Source: Actinomycetes bacterium (lineage in GTDB: Bacteria; Actinomycetota; Acidimicrobiia; Acidimicrobiales; Bog-793). From it: a stretch of DNA of 64,000 bases. A program made the position numbers and the translations under genes. Below, one piece after another: positions 42,338 through 50,591 of this stretch. How positions within the stretch are numbered: position 1 is the first letter of the stretch; each line of letters starts with the position of its first letter. The DNA lies in the NCBI GenBank assembly GCA_021798985.1, contig JAJZBI010000003.1, positions 60,861 through 124,860 of the forward strand, given 5' to 3'. The notes below the pieces were generated by a model that saw only the letters and a list, made by a program, of their open reading frames with translations, had not been told where the DNA came from and searched no databases.

Positions 42338-43654
42338 ATGAGCGATCAACAGGCGCCGATGCCCGCCAGCGGCCTTGCGGCCGCGGTGGCCGCCGCGGCG
42401 GCGACGCGGCCCGAGGGCGCGCTCGCCGCGCCCTCGGTGCGCAGCGTGTCGATCGTCGGCTCGACCGGCTCGATCGGCGTGCAGGCGGTCGACGTCGTGA
42501 GCGCCGAGCCCGAGCGCCTGCGCGTCGTCGCGCTCGGCGCCAACCGCTCGGTGGCCGCGCTCGCCGAGCAGGCCAGGGCCTTGCGCCCCGAGGTCGTGGC
42601 GATCGCGGACGAGACGCTCGCCGGCGAGCTGGCGGCGGCGGTGCCAAAGGGCACCGAGGTCCTCGCCGGGCCGGCCTCGCTCGCCTTGATCGCCGGGCGC
42701 GGCGACGTCGTCCTCAACGCCGTGGTCGGCTTCGCCGGCCTGCCGGTCACCCTGGCCGCGCTCGAACACGGCCGCCGGCTGGCGCTCGCCAACAAAGAGT
42801 CCCTCGTCGCCGCCGCGCCGGTCGTCCAGGCGGCGCGCGCCCGGGGCGGCGAGATCGTGCCGGTCGACTCCGAGCACTGCGCCATCCACCAGTGCCTCGG
42901 CGAGCGCCGCCATACCGGCACCGACTGGCCGGGCAACCCGACGCCCGGGGGGCGCCACAGCGGGGCGCCGGCGTCGCCCGCCGATGTCGACCGCCTCATC
43001 GTGACCGCCAGCGGCGGGCCCTTCCGGGGGCGGCGCGCCGAGGACCTGATCGGCGTCGGGGTCGAGGACGCGCTCGCCCATCCGACCTGGAAGATGGGGC
43101 CGAAGATCACCATCGACTCGTCGACGTTGATGAACAAGGGCCTCGAGGTGCTCGAAGCCCACGAGCTGTTCGGGGTGGACTACGACGACATCGAGGTCGT
43201 CGTGCATCCCCAGTCGATCATCCACTCGATGGTCGAGTTCTCCGACGGCACGACGCTCGCCCAGCTCTCCCATCCCGACATGCGCCTGCCGATTGCCTAT
43301 GCGCTCACCTATCCCGAGCGCGTCACGCGGCGCTTCGGGGCCATCGACTGGCGCGAGCTCAGCCAGCTGGACTTCGAGTCGCCCGATCTCGAGACCTTCG
43401 CCTGTCTGCGCCTCGCCTATGCGGCCGGGCGCGAGGGCGGGAGCGCCCCGACCTTTTTGAACGCCGCCAACGAGGTGGCCGTGGCGGCCTTCCTCGAGCG
43501 CCGGATCAGCTGGCTCGAGATCGCGACGGTGGTCGAGGCGGTGCTCGAGTCACACGACCAGCGCCCGCTGCGCAGCACCGAGGACGTGCTGGCGGCCGAC
43601 GCCGAGGCGCGCCGCCTGGCGGCGCGCGCGGTCGCCGGGCGGGACCGCGGGTGA
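42338..43654 (+). CDS. dxr: 1-deoxy-D-xylulose 5-phosphate reductoisomerase
   Basis: Second step of the MEP isoprenoid pathway, 438 residues (normally about 390-400). NADPH loop G-S-T-G-S-I-G is at 41-47. A-N-K-E-S-L-V is conserved, and the metal ligands are in P-V-D-S-E-H-C-A-I. The substrate loop T-A-S-G-G-P-F-R is followed by P-T-W-x-M-G-x-K-I-T-I-D-S-S-T-L-M-N-K-G-L-E. The extra length comes from a 30-residue N-terminal tail and an insertion of about 20 residues (about 189-208, Gly/Pro/Thr-rich) between the metal site and the substrate loop. AAGGAGG lies upstream of ATG 42338. rseP overlaps its stop. Confidence 0.95.
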   Translation: MSDQQAPMPASGLAAAVAAAAATRPEGALAAPSVRSVSIVGSTGSIGVQAVDVVSAEPERLRVVALGANRSVAALAEQARALRPEVVAIADETLAGELAAAVPKGTEVLAGPASLALIAGRGDVVLNAVVGFAGLPVTLAALEHGRRLALANKESLVAAAPVVQAARARGGEIVPVDSEHCAIHQCLGERRHTGTDWPGNPTPGGRHSGAPASPADVDRLIVTASGGPFRGRRAEDLIGVGVEDALAHPTWKMGPKITIDSSTLMNKGLEVLEAHELFGVDYDDIEVVVHPQSIIHSMVEFSDGTTLAQLSHPDMRLPIAYALTYPERVTRRFGAIDWRELSQLDFESPDLETFACLRLAYAAGREGGSAPTFLNAANEVAVAAFLERRISWLEIATVVEAVLESHDQRPLRSTEDVLAADAEARRLAARAVAGRDRG

Positions 43655-44997
43655 GCAGCGCCCCGGCGAGCCTGCCGCCGCCGGCGCCACCGCGCTCGAA
43701 CCGGGCGGCGCTCGTGCGCCTCGCAGTCGTCGTCGCGCTCGGTGTCGTCCTCGCCGTCGTCCTGCACGGCCTCGCCATCTTGGTCGTCATCGTCTCGCTG
43801 ATCGCGATGGTCATGCTGCACGAGGCCGGGCACTTCGCGACGGCCAAGTGGTCGGGCATGAAGGTGACCGAGTACTTCTTGGGCTTCGGGCCCCGGCTGT
43901 GGTCGATCCGGCGCGGCGAGACCGAGTACGGGATCAAGGCGATCCCCGCCGGCGGCTACGTCCGCATCGTCGGCATGACCAACCTCGAGCAGGTCGCCCC
44001 CGAGGACGAGGGCCGCAGCTACCGCCAGGCGAGCTTCCCGCGCCGCCTGGCGGTCGGAGTCGCTGGCTCGGCGATGCACTTCGTCATGGCCTTCGGCCTG
44101 TTGTGGGGGATGTGCGCCTTCTCCGGGCTGCCCCAGGGCACCGCCGTGACGCGCCAGGTGGCCGCGGTCGTGCCCTTCGTGAGCGGTCCCTCGCCGGCCG
44201 AGCGCGCCGGGCTGCGCGCCGGGGACGTCATCGTGGCGGTCGACGGCCGTCGGGTGAACAGCGAGGAGGAGCTCAAGCGGATCATCCTCAACAGCGCCGG
44301 TGTGGCGCTGCACCTCACCGTCGAGCGCAACGGCGCGCGCGTCCCGCTCACCATCACCCCGGCGCCCGAACGGGGCCAGGAGGTGCGCGCCCCGAACGGT
44401 GCGATCGAGCACTTCGCCACGACCCGGCGCGGCGCCGGGGTGATCGGCGTCGACTTCGCCACCGTGGCGGTGAACCGCACCTATGGCATCGGCGGCGGCC
44501 TCGTCGAGGCCGGCCACCAGCTCGGGGTCTACACGAGGGAGACCGCCACCGGCATCGCCGACGTCTTCTCGCTCCACGGCCTCGGCAACCTCTACCACGC
44601 CGTGGCGACCGCCACCCAGCACCAGCCGGCGGGCGGCGCGGGAGCCGGCAGCGCGTCGGGGAACAGCACGTCGTCGTCGAACAACCAGGTGCTCTCCACC
44701 CTCGGGGCGGCCGAGGTGGCGGTGCAGGCCGCGCACCGCGGCGTCTCGGACCTGCTCGTCATCTTGGTGGCGATCAACATCTTCGTCGGGATGGTCAACC
44801 TGTTCCCGATGCTGCCGCTCGACGGTGGCCACGTCCTGATCGCCTGCTACGAGCGGATCCGGTCGCGCCGCGGCCGCCGTTACCACGCCGATGTGGCCAA
44901 GCTGATGCCGATCGCCTACCTGTTCCTGGCGCTGATCCTGCTCGTCGGCCTGAGCGCTCTGTACGTCAACTTGCTGCATCCCCCGACGCTCGGCTGA
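43651..44997 (+). CDS. rseP: Site-2 intramembrane zinc metalloprotease RseP
   Basis: Cuts anti-sigma factors and remnant signal peptides within the membrane, 448 residues. Zinc ligands H57-E-A-G-H61 lie in the first helix region. A PDZ domain is visible in the middle (A-G-L-R-A-G-D-V-I-V-A-V-D-G), and the third metal ligand lies in L-P-L-D-G-G-H near residue 395. There is a hydrophilic Ser/Asn-rich loop (about 330-350) before the last helices. GTG 43651 overlaps dxr. The order dxr-rseP-ispG is usual in actinobacteria. Confidence 0.95.
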   Translation: MSSAPASLPPPAPPRSNRAALVRLAVVVALGVVLAVVLHGLAILVVIVSLIAMVMLHEAGHFATAKWSGMKVTEYFLGFGPRLWSIRRGETEYGIKAIPAGGYVRIVGMTNLEQVAPEDEGRSYRQASFPRRLAVGVAGSAMHFVMAFGLLWGMCAFSGLPQGTAVTRQVAAVVPFVSGPSPAERAGLRAGDVIVAVDGRRVNSEEELKRIILNSAGVALHLTVERNGARVPLTITPAPERGQEVRAPNGAIEHFATTRRGAGVIGVDFATVAVNRTYGIGGGLVEAGHQLGVYTRETATGIADVFSLHGLGNLYHAVATATQHQPAGGAGAGSASGNSTSSSNNQVLSTLGAAEVAVQAAHRGVSDLLVILVAINIFVGMVNLFPMLPLDGGHVLIACYERIRSRRGRRYHADVAKLMPIAYLFLALILLVGLSALYVNLLHPPTLG

Positions 44998-45091
44998 GGC
45001 CCCGGCCATGCCCGGTGGCGCCGCGGCCTACGCTTGGGGGTGGCTGAGCGCTCCGTCGCCGCGACGGCAGCGGGGCCGAGGAGGACCGACA

Positions 45092-46366
45092 ATGGCGAAA
45101 GCCGGCGTGAGCGTTGCCGCGAGGAAGACGACCCGCCAGATCATGCTCGGCGGCGTGCCGATCGGCGGGGGCGCCCCGGTCAGCGTCCAGTCGATGACGA
45201 CGACCAAGACCGCCGACGTCGACGGCACCTTGCAACAGATCTACGCCCTCGCCGCGGCGGGTGCCGACATCGTGCGGTGCACCTGCAACGAGCGGGAGGC
45301 GGCCGAGGGTCTGGCGCGCATCGTGCCCCGCTCACCGGTGCCGATCGTCGCCGACATCCACTTCCACGTCGAGATGGCCCTCGCCGCGCTCGACGCCGGC
45401 GTGAACGGCCTGCGCCTCAACCCGGGCAACCTGCGAAAGCCCGAGGAGATCAAGCTCGTGGCCAAAGAGGCCAAGGACCGTGGCGTGCCGATCCGCGTCG
45501 GGGTCAACGCCGGCTCGCTGCACCCCGAGCTCTACAAGCGCTTCGGCGGCGCGACGCCCGAGGCGCTCGTCGAATCCGCCCGCCAGGAGCTCGCCTACTT
45601 CGACGAGGTCGACTTCCACGACGTCAAGATCTCCGTCAAGGCCTCGAGCGTGCCGCTCATGATCGAGGCCTACCGCCTCGCCTCGGAGACCTTCGACGCC
45701 CCCCTGCACCTCGGGGTGACCGAGGCAGGGCCGCCGCCGAGCGGCCTCATCAAGGCGACCGCCGGCATCGCCACCTTGCTCGCCGAGGGCATCGGCGACA
45801 CGATCCGCTACTCGCTCACGGCCGACCCCGTCGAGGAGGCCCGCGCCGGGCGCCAGCTCCTCGAGGCGCTCGGGCTGCGCGAGCGCCGGGGCCTCGACCT
45901 CATCGCCTGTCCGTCGTGCGGCCGCGCCGAGATCGACGTCATCGGCGTCGCGAAGCGCGCCCAGGAGGCCCTCGAGGCGCGCAAGCTCCCCTTGCAGGTC
46001 GCCGTGATGGGCTGTGTGGTGAACGGCCCCGGGGAGGCCCGCGAGGCCGACCTCGGCATCGCCGCCGGGCGCCACAAGGGCCACCTGTTCATCAAGGGCA
46101 AGATCGTGCGCGTCGTGCCCGAGTCTGAGATGGTGGAGGCGCTCGTCGCCGAGGCGGACAGGATCGTCGCCGAGGGCATCGAGGCCCGCCTCGCCGCCGC
46201 CGACGCCGCGGCCGAGGCCGAGGCCGAGGCCGACCGGCGCCAGCTGCTCGACGAGAAGGGCGCCGACGCCAACCGCTCCGAGGAGGTCGTGATGCGGATC
46301 CGCAAGCACCTCGACGAGCGCAAGCAGGACCCAGGAAGCGGCGACGGACCCCCCCCGCGGGCCTGA
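45092..46366 (+). CDS. ispG: 4-hydroxy-3-methylbut-2-en-1-yl diphosphate synthase
   Basis: Iron-sulfur enzyme of the MEP pathway, 424 residues. It contains V-Q-S-M-T-T-T-K-T-A-D-V and a TIM-barrel with D-I-R-like blocks (here A-D-I-H-F). The C-terminal cluster ligands are C-P-S-C-G-R and G-C-V-V-N-G-P-G-E. A 30-residue Glu/Ala-rich tail is extra. ATG 45092 has an AGGAGG-type ribosome-binding site 10 nt upstream. TACGCT at 45029-45034 may be a -10, giving a leader of about 50 nt. With dxr in the same cluster it gives two MEP enzymes in one operon. Confidence 0.95.
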   Translation: MAKAGVSVAARKTTRQIMLGGVPIGGGAPVSVQSMTTTKTADVDGTLQQIYALAAAGADIVRCTCNEREAAEGLARIVPRSPVPIVADIHFHVEMALAALDAGVNGLRLNPGNLRKPEEIKLVAKEAKDRGVPIRVGVNAGSLHPELYKRFGGATPEALVESARQELAYFDEVDFHDVKISVKASSVPLMIEAYRLASETFDAPLHLGVTEAGPPPSGLIKATAGIATLLAEGIGDTIRYSLTADPVEEARAGRQLLEALGLRERRGLDLIACPSCGRAEIDVIGVAKRAQEALEARKLPLQVAVMGCVVNGPGEAREADLGIAAGRHKGHLFIKGKIVRVVPESEMVEALVAEADRIVAEGIEARLAAADAAAEAEAEADRRQLLDEKGADANRSEEVVMRIRKHLDERKQDPGSGDGPPPRA

Positions 46367-46391
46367 GGCCCACGGCGGTGGCGAGCGGATC

Positions 46392-47621
46392 GTGATCCGC
46401 CGCCCCGCCGCCCACGAGCTCGACGCCGTGCTCGAGATCGACGAGGCGAGCTTTTCCTGGAAGATGTCGCCCGCCGAGCGGGCGCGCGCCGCCGAGAGCG
46501 TCGAGGCCGGGGTGGTGCGCGTCGCCGAGCTCGGCGGCGAGCTCGTCGGTGCGCTCGGCGCCTTCTCGGCCGAGATGACCTGCCCGGGCGGGGGGCTCGT
46601 GCGTGCCGTGGCGGTGAGCAACGTCGCCGTCCTGCCGACCCACCGGCGCCGGGGCGTCATGTCGGCGTTGCTCGCCCACCTGTTCGCCGAGGCGCGAGGC
46701 TCCGGTCACCTGCTCTGCGCGCTCTATGCCAGCGAGGGCGGCATCTACGGCCGCTTCGGCTTCGCCCCGGGCAGCTTTGCCGCCACCTACCGCCTCGAGC
46801 GCGGCGCGGCGCGCCTCGCCCGGACCGCAGCCGGCCAGCCCGCGGTCCGCCTGCTGCGCCCCACTGAGGCGGCCGAGGTGCTGCCGGCGGTCTTCGACCT
46901 CGCCCGGCGCCAGCGCGCCGGGGAGCTGGAGCGCACCCCGGGCGGCTGGGCGGCGCTGCTCGAGGAGCCGACCGGCCCGGCGGCGCGCTTTGTGGCCGCT
47001 GCGGTCGCCGCCGGCGAGGTGATGGGCTATGCGATCTACGAGGTCGTCTCGAACGCCCCGGCCGGGTGCGCCCAGCCCGAAGCGCCGGTCGCCGAGCGTG
47101 TGGCGCGCCTTGTCGAGCTCGTCGCTCTCGACGACGCCGCCTATCGCGCCCTGTGGTCCTACCTGATCGGCGTCGACCTCGTCGCCACGCTCGTCACCGG
47201 GCCGCGCCCGCTCGACGAGCCGCTGCGGTTCTTGCTCGAGGACCCCCGGGCGCTCGAGGTCCGTCGGCTCGAGGACCACACGTGGCTGCGGCTGCTCGAC
47301 GTGCCCCGGGCGCTCGCGGCGCGCCGCTACCGCGGTGCGGGCTCGCTCGTCTTGGAGCTGAGCGACGACCACTGCCCCGGAAACGCCGGCCGCTTCGCGC
47401 TCGTGGTCGACGCCTCCGGGCAGGCGAGCGTCGCGCCGAGCGGCGAGCCAGCCGACCTCGTCTGTGATGTCGCCGCCCTGGCGGCCAGCTACCTCGGCGC
47501 CACGAGCTGGTGGACGCTCGCGCGCGCCGGCGCCGCCAGCGCGGCCACCCCGGCAGCGCTTGACCGGGCGGATCTCCTCTTCGGCACCGCTGAGCAGCCA
47601 TTTTGCACGCCTGGGTTCTGA
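46392..47621 (+). CDS. GNAT acetyltransferase, Eis-like
   Basis: 409-residue protein with two GNAT-type domains and an SCP2-like C-terminal part, the layout of Eis acetyltransferases. The acetyl-CoA loop V-L-P-T-H-R-R-R-G-V-M near residue 75 is intact. The chain ends in a phenylalanine; in Eis the C-terminal carboxylate acts as general base. Eis acetylates amines of several aminoglycosides and of proteins, but the natural substrate here is unknown. It is 25 bp after ispG and may share that transcript. GTG 46392 has no strong ribosome-binding site. Confidence 0.78.
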   Translation: MIRRPAAHELDAVLEIDEASFSWKMSPAERARAAESVEAGVVRVAELGGELVGALGAFSAEMTCPGGGLVRAVAVSNVAVLPTHRRRGVMSALLAHLFAEARGSGHLLCALYASEGGIYGRFGFAPGSFAATYRLERGAARLARTAAGQPAVRLLRPTEAAEVLPAVFDLARRQRAGELERTPGGWAALLEEPTGPAARFVAAAVAAGEVMGYAIYEVVSNAPAGCAQPEAPVAERVARLVELVALDDAAYRALWSYLIGVDLVATLVTGPRPLDEPLRFLLEDPRALEVRRLEDHTWLRLLDVPRALAARRYRGAGSLVLELSDDHCPGNAGRFALVVDASGQASVAPSGEPADLVCDVAALAASYLGATSWWTLARAGAASAATPAALDRADLLFGTAEQPFCTPGF

Positions 47622-47664
47622 GGGCTCCGCCGGGGTGCTCAGCAAATGTCCAGGGAGCAGAAGG

Positions 47665-47670
47665 TAGAAT
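47665..47670 (+). promoter_or_regulatory. -10-like TAGAAT upstream of the DUF929 gene
   Basis: TAGAAT would start a transcript with a leader of about 70 nt, ending in GGGAGG at 47731-47736 before ATG 47748. Unlike most starts here, this gene appears to use a normal leader. Confidence 0.4.
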
Positions 47671-47747
47671 GAGCGCTCGGCCCTCCGCATGACGCGCACG
47701 TCGCCGTCGGCCGCGGCCCGGGGGCATACAGGGAGGACATCGCAGTC

Positions 47748-48839
47748 ATGGCATCGTCGAGCCGGCCCCAGTCCGGTCAGGGCCCGAGCGGGGGTCCCCG
47801 CCGCCTCGGCCAGCAGCCAGCGCGCTCGGGCGGCGGCCGCCAGAACGCCAACCGCCGTCCCGCCAGCAACCAGCCGCCCCGCCGCCAGAGCGGCGCCCAG
47901 CGCCGCTACGACCGCTCCCGCCGGCGCCGCACCAACTGGGTGGGCTGGGGGGCCGTCGCCGTCGTCGTGATCGCCCTCGGGACGATCCTCGGGATCCGCT
48001 TCTCGAGCGGCTCGAGCGGCTCGAGCGGCTCGAAGTCGTCGGCGATCACCGGCGCGGACCGCAACCCCGCGCCGGCACCCGCCGCCGAGGTCAAGGCGAT
48101 CACGACCATCCCCGCCGCGGTCTTCAACTCCGTGGGGACCGGCGGCCAGCCGGTGCCCTTCTCGGTGACCGCCAAGCAGCCGGCGCTCACGAGTGGGGGC
48201 AAGCCCCGACTCGTCTACGAGGGCGGCGAGTACTGCCCCTACTGCGCCGTCACGCGCTACGCGATGGTCGCCGCGCTCAGCCGCTTCGGGACCTTCTCGA
48301 ACCTGAAGGAGACGGCGTCTGGGCCGAACGACGGCGACATCCCGACCTTCAGCTTCGTCGGCTCCAGCTACCACAGCAAGTACGTCGCCTTCAGCCCTTA
48401 TGAGGCCGCAGACCGCAGCGGCAACCCGCTGATGAAGGTGCCCGCCCAGGTCTCGGCGCTCTATACGAAATACGACGGCAACCCGAACACCGGCAAGGCG
48501 TCCAAGTTCGCCAACGGCAACTGGTCCCAGCCCGGCATCCCCTTCCTCGATCTCGCCAACCGCTTCGTGGTGGCGGGCACGTCACCCGGCCTCTACCAGG
48601 TCGTGGCGAGCGGCGTCCTCACCAACGGCGGCCCGGGTCGCCAGGCGATCGCGAACGCCATCCACGACCCCTCCTCGGCGATCGGCAAGTCGATCCAAGC
48701 CAGCCAGTTCATCGCCGAGGCGAACTACCTCACCGGCGCGATCTGCATGAGCGACGGCGGCAAGCCCTCCTCGGTCTGCGCCTCACCGGGCGTGAAGGCG
48801 GCGATCTCGGCCCTCTCCAAGGCCAAGACGGTTAGCTAG
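47748..48839 (+). CDS. Membrane-anchored thioredoxin-fold protein (DUF929), probable disulfide oxidase partner of VKOR
   Basis: 363 residues. There is a basic, Gly/Gln/Arg-rich cytoplasmic tail of about 62 residues, one transmembrane helix (about 65-83) and an extracytoplasmic domain. It contains E-Y-C-P-Y-C-A (CPYC at 163-166), the redox motif of a thioredoxin-like fold as in DsbA. The remainder matches the DUF929 region that follows this motif. The VKOR gene starts 5 bp downstream, so the pair should form disulfides in exported proteins, VKOR re-oxidising the CPYC pair. DUF929 proteins also occur in archaea with similar context. The function is inferred from context and motif. Confidence 0.75.
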   Translation: MASSSRPQSGQGPSGGPRRLGQQPARSGGGRQNANRRPASNQPPRRQSGAQRRYDRSRRRRTNWVGWGAVAVVVIALGTILGIRFSSGSSGSSGSKSSAITGADRNPAPAPAAEVKAITTIPAAVFNSVGTGGQPVPFSVTAKQPALTSGGKPRLVYEGGEYCPYCAVTRYAMVAALSRFGTFSNLKETASGPNDGDIPTFSFVGSSYHSKYVAFSPYEAADRSGNPLMKVPAQVSALYTKYDGNPNTGKASKFANGNWSQPGIPFLDLANRFVVAGTSPGLYQVVASGVLTNGGPGRQAIANAIHDPSSAIGKSIQASQFIAEANYLTGAICMSDGGKPSSVCASPGVKAAISALSKAKTVS

Positions 48840-48844
48840 ACGCG

Positions 48845-49417
48845 ATGGCCAAGCGATCGAGCGCGACCCGCGGGCGCCAGGCGCCCGCGGGTGCCACCGC
48901 GGCGCCGATCCCCGCCAGCAGGCCGGATCGAGACGCGGCGGGTGAGGCAGGCGTGGGGGTGACCTGGCGCGCCTATGCGACGCCGATCATCTGTCTGCTC
49001 GGCCTGGCGGCCGCCACCTACCTCACCGTCGCCCATTACACCCAGTCCGGCCTCGCCGTCTGCCCGGAGAACTCGGTCGTCAACTGCTTGAAGGTGACGA
49101 CGAGCCCCGAGTCGTTCATCTTCGGGATCCCCGTCGCGCTCCTCGGGGCGATCTACTTCGTGCCGATGCTGGCGCTCTGTGTGCCCGCGGCGTGGCGCTC
49201 GGCGAACCCCTACGTGGCACCGGCGCGCATGGTGGGGGCGCTTGCTGGGATCGGCTTCGTCTTCTACCTGCTCTATGCCGAGCTCTTTGAGATCAAGGCG
49301 ATCTGTCTTTGGTGCACGAGCGTGCACGTGCTGACGTTCCTGCTCTTTTTGTGCGTGATGACCGGGTGGGCGGATGGGCGCGCCGCCTACTGGGCGCGCC
49401 TCGACGCCGCCGCGTAG
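48845..49417 (+). CDS. Vitamin K epoxide reductase (VKOR) family protein
   Basis: 190-residue membrane protein with about four transmembrane helices. Loop cysteines C73 and C81 and active-site C154-L-W-C157 are all present, as in bacterial VKOR. VKOR proteins replace DsbB in actinobacteria: they pass electrons from a DsbA-like partner to quinone. The partner here is the CPYC protein just upstream. An N-terminal basic tail of about 35 residues precedes the first helix. It converges with the minus-strand aminotransferase gene, 10 bp between stops. Confidence 0.88.
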   Translation: MAKRSSATRGRQAPAGATAAPIPASRPDRDAAGEAGVGVTWRAYATPIICLLGLAAATYLTVAHYTQSGLAVCPENSVVNCLKVTTSPESFIFGIPVALLGAIYFVPMLALCVPAAWRSANPYVAPARMVGALAGIGFVFYLLYAELFEIKAICLWCTSVHVLTFLLFLCVMTGWADGRAAYWARLDAAA

Positions 49418-49427
49418 GCGGCACCGC

Positions 49428-50591
49428 TCAGGCGAGGCTGCGCACCACGGCGTCGATCACGGCGTCGAGGATCTTTCGGCTCGTGGCAAAGTTGAGGCGG
49501 AAAAAGCCACGCCCTTGCGGCCCGAAGTCCACCCCCGGCGAGAGCGCGACCCGGCCCCGCTCGAGCGCGAGGTCCGCCGGCTCGGCACCGAGCTGCAGCG
49601 GCCGGGCGTCCACCCAGGCGAGGTAGGTGGCCTGCGGCGGCACGAGCTCGAGCGCCGTCTCGGCGGAAAGGCGCGCCGCGAGGTGGTCGCGGTTGGCGGC
49701 GAGGTGCGCGATGACCGCGGCCAGCCAGGCGTCGCCCCCGCGCCAGGCGGCGAGGGTGGCCGCGACACCGAGCACGCTCGGGGTGCCATAGAGCGCGAAG
49801 GGGGCGGCGTCGCGGCGCTCGCGCAGGGCGGGCGGGCCGATGTGGGCGAGCGCGCAGCGGATGCCGGCGAGGTTGAAGGCCTTGGTGGCCGAGGTGAGCG
49901 TCACCGTGCGGGCGGCTTGCGCCTCGCCGAGCGAGGCGAAGGGGACGTGGTGCGCCCCGGGGTAGGTGAGCTCGGCGTGCACCTCGTCACTGATCACGAG
50001 GAGATCCAGGCGCTCGGCGATCTCGGCGAGCGCCTCGAGCTCGTCGCGGGCGAACACCTTGCCGGTGGGGTTGTGCGGATGCACGAGCAGCAGCGCCCGG
50101 CAGCCGGCGCGTTCGAGCTCGCTCGCCGCGCGCTCGACGTCAAAGCGCCAGGCGCCCGCGCGCTGCTCCATCGGGATCCCCACGATGCGGCGTCGCATCG
50201 CCCGCAGGCTGGAGAGGAAGGGCGGGTAGGTGGGCGTGTGCAGGGCGACGGCGTCGCCGACTGCGGTGCCAAGCTCGAGCGCGAGCTGCACGCCCTGGAT
50301 GATGTCGCACAGCTCTCGCACCGCGCCCGGCTCGACCTGCCAGCCATAGCGGGCCGCCATCCGCTCGCTCAGCGCCTCACGCAGCGGCGATCCGGTGGGC
50401 CAGTCGGGATAGCCGAGGTCGCCGCGGTCAACCATCGTCACGATCGCCTCGCGCACCGCCGGCAGCGGTGCGAAGTCCATGTCTGCCACCCAGGCGGCCA
50501 GCACGTCGGGGCCATACCGCCGCCACTTCTGCCCGCCGCGGCGTCGCAGCTCGGCGAGCTCCACCCGGTCGAAGCCGAAGTCGTTGCTCAT
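49428..50591 (-). CDS. PatB/MalY-type PLP-dependent aminotransferase or C-S lyase
   Basis: 387-residue fold-type I PLP enzyme. It has the N-terminal W-V-A-D-M-D-F segment, the cofactor block V-H-P-H-N-P-T-G-K, the aspartate in V-I-S-D-E-V-H-A, the Schiff-base Lys in S-A-T-K-A-F-N, and a late Arg in F-R-L-N-F. MalY/PatB proteins remove thiols from cystathionine or related C-S bonds; they cannot be told from simple aminotransferases by eye. ATG 50591 overlaps the stop of the ATPase gene upstream (ATGA), an odd partner for a DNA-repair operon. Confidence 0.85.
   Translation of the reverse strand: MSNDFGFDRVELAELRRRGGQKWRRYGPDVLAAWVADMDFAPLPAVREAIVTMVDRGDLGYPDWPTGSPLREALSERMAARYGWQVEPGAVRELCDIIQGVQLALELGTAVGDAVALHTPTYPPFLSSLRAMRRRIVGIPMEQRAGAWRFDVERAASELERAGCRALLLVHPHNPTGKVFARDELEALAEIAERLDLLVISDEVHAELTYPGAHHVPFASLGEAQAARTVTLTSATKAFNLAGIRCALAHIGPPALRERRDAAPFALYGTPSVLGVAATLAAWRGGDAWLAAVIAHLAANRDHLAARLSAETALELVPPQATYLAWVDARPLQLGAEPADLALERGRVALSPGVDFGPQGRGFFRLNFATSRKILDAVIDAVVRSLA

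Noticed and set aside
45040-46128. Leaderless-type GTG 6 nt after TACGCT opening a long frame across ispG
   Set aside because: The frame is an Arg/Gly-rich phase shadow of ispG, which has its own ribosome-binding site and conserved protein.
46092-48374. 760-codon minus-strand frame opposite ispG and the acetyltransferase
   Set aside because: It overlaps two clear plus-strand genes and the start of a third. Its composition is that of a GC-rich antisense frame.
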